From CBDIBC01 sp965276635 (GTDB lineage Bacteria > Actinomycetota > Acidimicrobiia > Acidimicrobiales > Palsa-688), in assembly GCA_965276635.1 (NCBI GenBank), contig CBDIBC010000005.1, positions 248,001 through 312,000 of the forward strand: a stretch of 64,000 nucleotides of DNA, in the 5' to 3' direction. A program made the position numbers and the translations under genes. Shown one piece after another: positions 61,288 to 64,000 of this stretch; position 1 is the stretch's first letter; each line of letters starts with the position of its first letter. The notes beneath the pieces were generated by a model. That model did no database searches. It was not told the DNA's origin and worked only from the letters and a program-made list of their open reading frames with translations.

Positions 61288-62193
61288 ATGACTGACCGCA
61301 GCCGACGAGGGCGACGGGCCATCGTCGGCCTGGTGCTGGCGGCGGCGCTGGCCGGCTGCGGATCATCACGGGGGTCGGCGGGATCATCACGGGCGTCGGC
61401 GGGATCCACGGGGTCGACGGCCAACGCCTCCGGCACCACAGCGACGTCGGCCGCCCCCAGTGGTACCGTTCCCCCCGGGCTCGACGGATCGGAGGCCGGC
61501 CAGCTGCCGTCCGCGCCGGCGCCAACGACAGCACCGGCGCTCCCCAGCCCGGCCACCGCCACCGGGCGCCGGCAGTTCCTGGGGCAGGTGTTCACCGACA
61601 CCCAGCAGATGTGGGCGACGTTGTTCGCCTCCGCCGGGACCAGCTATAGCCCGGCCCGGCTGGTGTTCTTCACCTCCAACGTCACGACCGGCTGCGGCGG
61701 AGCCACCTCGGAGATCGGGCCGTTCTACTGCCCGGCGGACCGCACCGTCTACCTCGACACCCGCTTCTTCGACCTCATGGCGCAGCGCTACGGGGTGAAG
61801 GGCGACTTCTCCGAAGCCTTCGTGGTGGCCCACGAGATGGGCCACCACGTGCAGAACGTCCTCGGCGTCACCGGGCGGGTGGCGGCCGCCGACCAGGCCA
61901 ACCCCTCGCAACGCAACGCGGTTTCCATCCGGGTGGAGCTGCAGGCTGACTGCCTGGCGGGCGTGTGGGCCCACTCGACCTACACCCGCAATCTGCTGGA
62001 GCCGGGCGACCTGCAGGAGGCGCTGGTGGCCGCCGCCGCCGTCGGTGACGACTTCCAACAGAAGGCGGCGACCGGCCAGGTCACACCCGACGAGTGGACC
62101 CACGGCACCTCCGCCCAGCGCCAGCGCTGGTTGACCGCCGGCTTCGACTCGGGCCAGCCGTCGGCCTGCGACACCTTCAGCTCGTCGAGCTGA
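61288..62193 (+). CDS. Neutral zinc metallopeptidase, lipoprotein (YpfJ family)
   Basis: A 301-residue exported protein. The N-terminus RRGRRAIVGLVLAAALAGCG is a lipoprotein signal peptide with lipobox LAGC. A Ser/Thr/Ala-rich linker follows to about residue 85. The catalytic domain (COG2321) has YLDTRFFDLMAQRYG, the zinc motif AFVVAHEMGHHVQNVLG (HExxH), and VELQADCLAGVWAHSTY for the third ligand. It probably acts at the outer face of the membrane. Substrate unknown. Confidence 0.92.
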   Translation: MTDRSRRGRRAIVGLVLAAALAGCGSSRGSAGSSRASAGSTGSTANASGTTATSAAPSGTVPPGLDGSEAGQLPSAPAPTTAPALPSPATATGRRQFLGQVFTDTQQMWATLFASAGTSYSPARLVFFTSNVTTGCGGATSEIGPFYCPADRTVYLDTRFFDLMAQRYGVKGDFSEAFVVAHEMGHHVQNVLGVTGRVAAADQANPSQRNAVSIRVELQADCLAGVWAHSTYTRNLLEPGDLQEALVAAAAVGDDFQQKAATGQVTPDEWTHGTSAQRQRWLTAGFDSGQPSACDTFSSSS

Positions 62194-62265
62194 TCGGCGC
62201 GCCACACCGACCGCAGCCGCTCAGGCGCGGGTGGTTCAGCGAGGGGTGGGCCAGCCCCGGGTGGT

Positions 62266-63531
62266 TCAGGGCGGGGTGGTGGGCACGAAGCCGCCGACGT
62301 CGCCGGCCTCGACCAGCGCTTCCTCCTCGACGGGCTCGGGATGGGCCAGCTCTGTTTGCTCGGCGCGGGTGAGAAGCGAGTGCCCGGAGGCCAGGACGGC
62401 GATGGCGACGATCTCGGTGCCAGCGCCGACCCAGAAGGGGATGTGCACGTTCCAGGCGGCAGCCATGCGGGAGGCGAAGTAGGGGGCCAGGCCTCCTCCG
62501 ATGAAGCGCACGAACCCGTACGACGCCGAGGCCACCGGCCGTTCGACGGGGGCGACGAGCATGACGGCTTGGGTCGTGAGCGTGTTGTTCAACCCGATGA
62601 ACGCGCCGGAGACGATCACGGCCACGATCAGGGTCGTCTTCGACGACGTGAACGCGGCGATGACGGCCAGGTCCACGGCCAGGAGGAAGAAGTTCACGTA
62701 CAGGCATCTGGGGGTGCCGAACCGGAACTGGAGGCGCTGGGCCACGAAGACGGCGAAGATGGCCACCATCACGCCCCACCCGGTGAAGACGTACCCGAGC
62801 TGGTGGACGCCCAGGTGCATCGGGAACGGCGTATAGGCCAGCAGGGTGAAGAAGCCCCAGTTGTAGAACAGGGCGGTCACGCTCATGGTCGCCAGGCTCC
62901 GGTGTCGCAGCGCCCGGAGTGGTTCGAGGATCGACGTGTGGTGGTCGGGCTTCGGCGTGGGTGTGACCAAGGTGATGGTGGCGATGAGCGAGATGGACAT
63001 GAGGACCGTCACCCCGAAGAACGGGCCTCGCCAGCTGATCCCACCGAGCTCGCCTCCGACGAGCGGGCCGAGGGCGATGCCGACGCCGAGTGCCGTCTCG
63101 TAGAGGATGATGGCCCCGGCGAACCCGCCGGAGGCAGCCCCGATGATGACGGCCAGGGACGTGGCGATGAACAGGGCGTTCCCGAGGCCCCAACCGGCCC
63201 GGAACCCGATGATCTCGTCGATCGAGCCCGACGCGCCGGCGGCGGCGCTGAACGCCACGATCAGGACGAGCCCGGCGATGAGGGTGCGCTTGGCCCCGAT
63301 GCGGCTGGAGACCCAGCCGGTCACGAGCATGGCCACGGCGGTGACGACGAGGTAGCTGGTGAAGAGCAGCTCGACGGAGCTGGGCGTGGCCTTCAACTGG
63401 CTGGCCAGCGCCGGCAGGATGGGGTCCACCAGGCCGATGCCCATGAACGACACGACGCAGGCGAAGGCCACGGCCCACACGGCCTTGGGCTGTCGGAACG
63501 GGCTGATCCGCTCCTCGACGTGGGCGCTCAT
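62266..63531 (-). CDS. MFS (DHA1-type) transporter
   Basis: A 421-residue, twelve-span permease: FACVVSFMGIGLVDPILPAL in TM1, the loop WVSSRIGAKRTLIAGLVL with conserved G-x3-D/G-R/K pattern, LGVGIALGPLVGGELGGISW as motif C, and a second half beginning ALFYNWGFFTLLAYTPFPMH. This is the layout of small-molecule efflux pumps. Its start overlaps the MarR stop by four bases (ATGA), so the MarR protein upstream probably regulates it. Confidence 0.88.
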   Translation of the reverse strand: MSAHVEERISPFRQPKAVWAVAFACVVSFMGIGLVDPILPALASQLKATPSSVELLFTSYLVVTAVAMLVTGWVSSRIGAKRTLIAGLVLIVAFSAAAGASGSIDEIIGFRAGWGLGNALFIATSLAVIIGAASGGFAGAIILYETALGVGIALGPLVGGELGGISWRGPFFGVTVLMSISLIATITLVTPTPKPDHHTSILEPLRALRHRSLATMSVTALFYNWGFFTLLAYTPFPMHLGVHQLGYVFTGWGVMVAIFAVFVAQRLQFRFGTPRCLYVNFFLLAVDLAVIAAFTSSKTTLIVAVIVSGAFIGLNNTLTTQAVMLVAPVERPVASASYGFVRFIGGGLAPYFASRMAAAWNVHIPFWVGAGTEIVAIAVLASGHSLLTRAEQTELAHPEPVEEEALVEAGDVGGFVPTTPP

Positions 63532-64000
63532 GCGGGCACCTCGGCGGCAGTCGGGGCCGTCGATGGCGACGCCTCGAAGGCGCCGATCCGTCTGATGGCC
63601 GGGAGGGCGGCCATCAGGCGGGCCAGCTCGGTCGCCGGGACATGCTCGAGGATCTCGTCGACGGCGCGCCGGCCGTGGCGCCGCCGGGCGGCCAGATGGT
63701 CCGCGCCGCCCTCGGCCAACGCCACCAGCACGCCCCGGGCATCGTCGGGGTCGGGCTGGCGTCGCACCAGGCCGGCCCGCGCCAGCCGGGTGACGAGCGA
63801 CGTCATCGACGGCTGGGCCACACCCTGGGACTCGGCCAGCACGGTGAGGCGCTGCGGGCCGCGGCGCTCCAGGGTGGACAGGGTCGACGCCGCGGTCAGG
63901 CTCAGCTCTCGCGGCGTGGCCCGGACGATGCTGGTAGCCAAGCTGTAGAGGGCATCGCTGAGACCGCCGTCCCCACTGCTGGCGTCTCCACTGCTGGCGT
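63528..64000 (-). CDS. MarR-family regulator, 5' end beyond window
   Basis: The winged-helix core is visible: LSLTAASTLSTLERRGPQRL, TVLAESQGVAQPSMTSLVTR, LARAGLVRRQPDPDDARGVL and VALAEGGADHLAARRRHG. The frame stays open to the right edge (LSDALYSLATSIVRATPREL precedes), and a full MarR needs a few more N-terminal residues, so the true start is probably just outside. It forms an operon with the MFS gene and likely senses its substrate. Confidence 0.85.
   Translation of the reverse strand, partial: ASSGDASSGDGGLSDALYSLATSIVRATPRELSLTAASTLSTLERRGPQRLTVLAESQGVAQPSMTSLVTRLARAGLVRRQPDPDDARGVLVALAEGGADHLAARRRHGRRAVDEILEHVPATELARLMAALPAIRRIGAFEASPSTAPTAAEVPA

Noticed and set aside
1..64000. Prophage genes (capsid, terminase, tail).
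   Set aside because: No structural or packaging motifs were seen; the only phage-like trace is the integrase remnant.

Overview
The window is GC-rich and reads as an actinobacterial (Actinomycetota) chromosome, possibly class Acidimicrobiia. Support: two NDMA-type zinc alcohol dehydrogenases, an F420-type LLM oxidoreductase plus a second decayed one, many PIN-domain toxin/antitoxin pairs, a moaC-moaA-moeA-galU block with a GlpR-like membrane gene, and heavy use of GTG/TTG starts and ATGA/GTGA overlaps. There is no rRNA gene and only one intact tRNA gene, so the genus cannot be named.

Left flank (1-8.7 kb): a GAF-domain protein cut by the window edge, 6-phosphogluconate dehydrogenase, a CrtI-like flavoprotein, a HAD phosphatase, an SRPBCC protein and two tiny coupled genes. 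Three decaying genes follow: topoisomerase IB with an in-frame amber codon, UdgX-type uracil-DNA glycosylase with a frameshift, and a frameshifted ankyrin-type N-terminus. An intact VapBC pair closes the flank.

Probable genomic island (about 8.76-42.6 kb): an intact tRNA-Ala(CGC) at 42601-42674 has its 3' part repeated directly at 8757-8801 (43 of 48 bases match by eye). A broken tyrosine recombinase lies about 1.5 kb inside the tRNA end. The cargo is two identical IS256-family insertions with different 8-bp target duplications (one splits vapC, one splits a tetR gene), an ArsR/AHSA1-YciI pair, a TetR/DHA2 efflux pair, a graveyard of truncated genes at 16.4-24.7 kb, a RES-Xre toxin/antitoxin pair, a five-gene operon described next, an MNT/HepT-like pair, a three-gene DDE/ATPase transposon, a CaiB-type CoA transferase, an IS3 element, an ISAzo13 fragment and an AbiE-like pair.

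The most interesting unit is the compact minus-strand operon at 33025-26489. It encodes a 645-aa multi-HTH protein, a 272-aa helical protein, a 317-aa protein resembling a BrxC/BrxD (DUF2791) ATPase that has lost Walker A, a 428-aa active-looking ATPase of the same family, and a 517-aa superfamily 2 helicase. All five frames are intact and overlap or nearly touch, although genes on both sides are broken. It recalls the BrxD-BrxHI part of type 2 BREX but lacks methylase, PglZ and PglW/Y, so it may be a distinct defence or DNA-processing system.

Right flank (42.6-64 kb) is mostly intact core: GlpR-like, moaC, moaA, moeA/glp, galU; then FmdB zinc ribbon, MTA phosphorylase and a sucrase-ferredoxin-like protein; two paralogous alcohol dehydrogenases surrounding a PAS-GGDEF-EAL protein and a MoxR/VWA pair; an LLM oxidoreductase, a zinc metallopeptidase lipoprotein, and an MFS/MarR pair running off the right edge. 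Decay also occurs here: a P450 remnant at 51.4-52.1 kb, an MFS fragment at 58.5 kb and a YCII/ECF-sigma remnant at 59.4-60.1 kb. The disruptions could partly be assembly errors, but they cluster in accessory stretches and include large deletions and clean IS insertions, which favours real gene decay.
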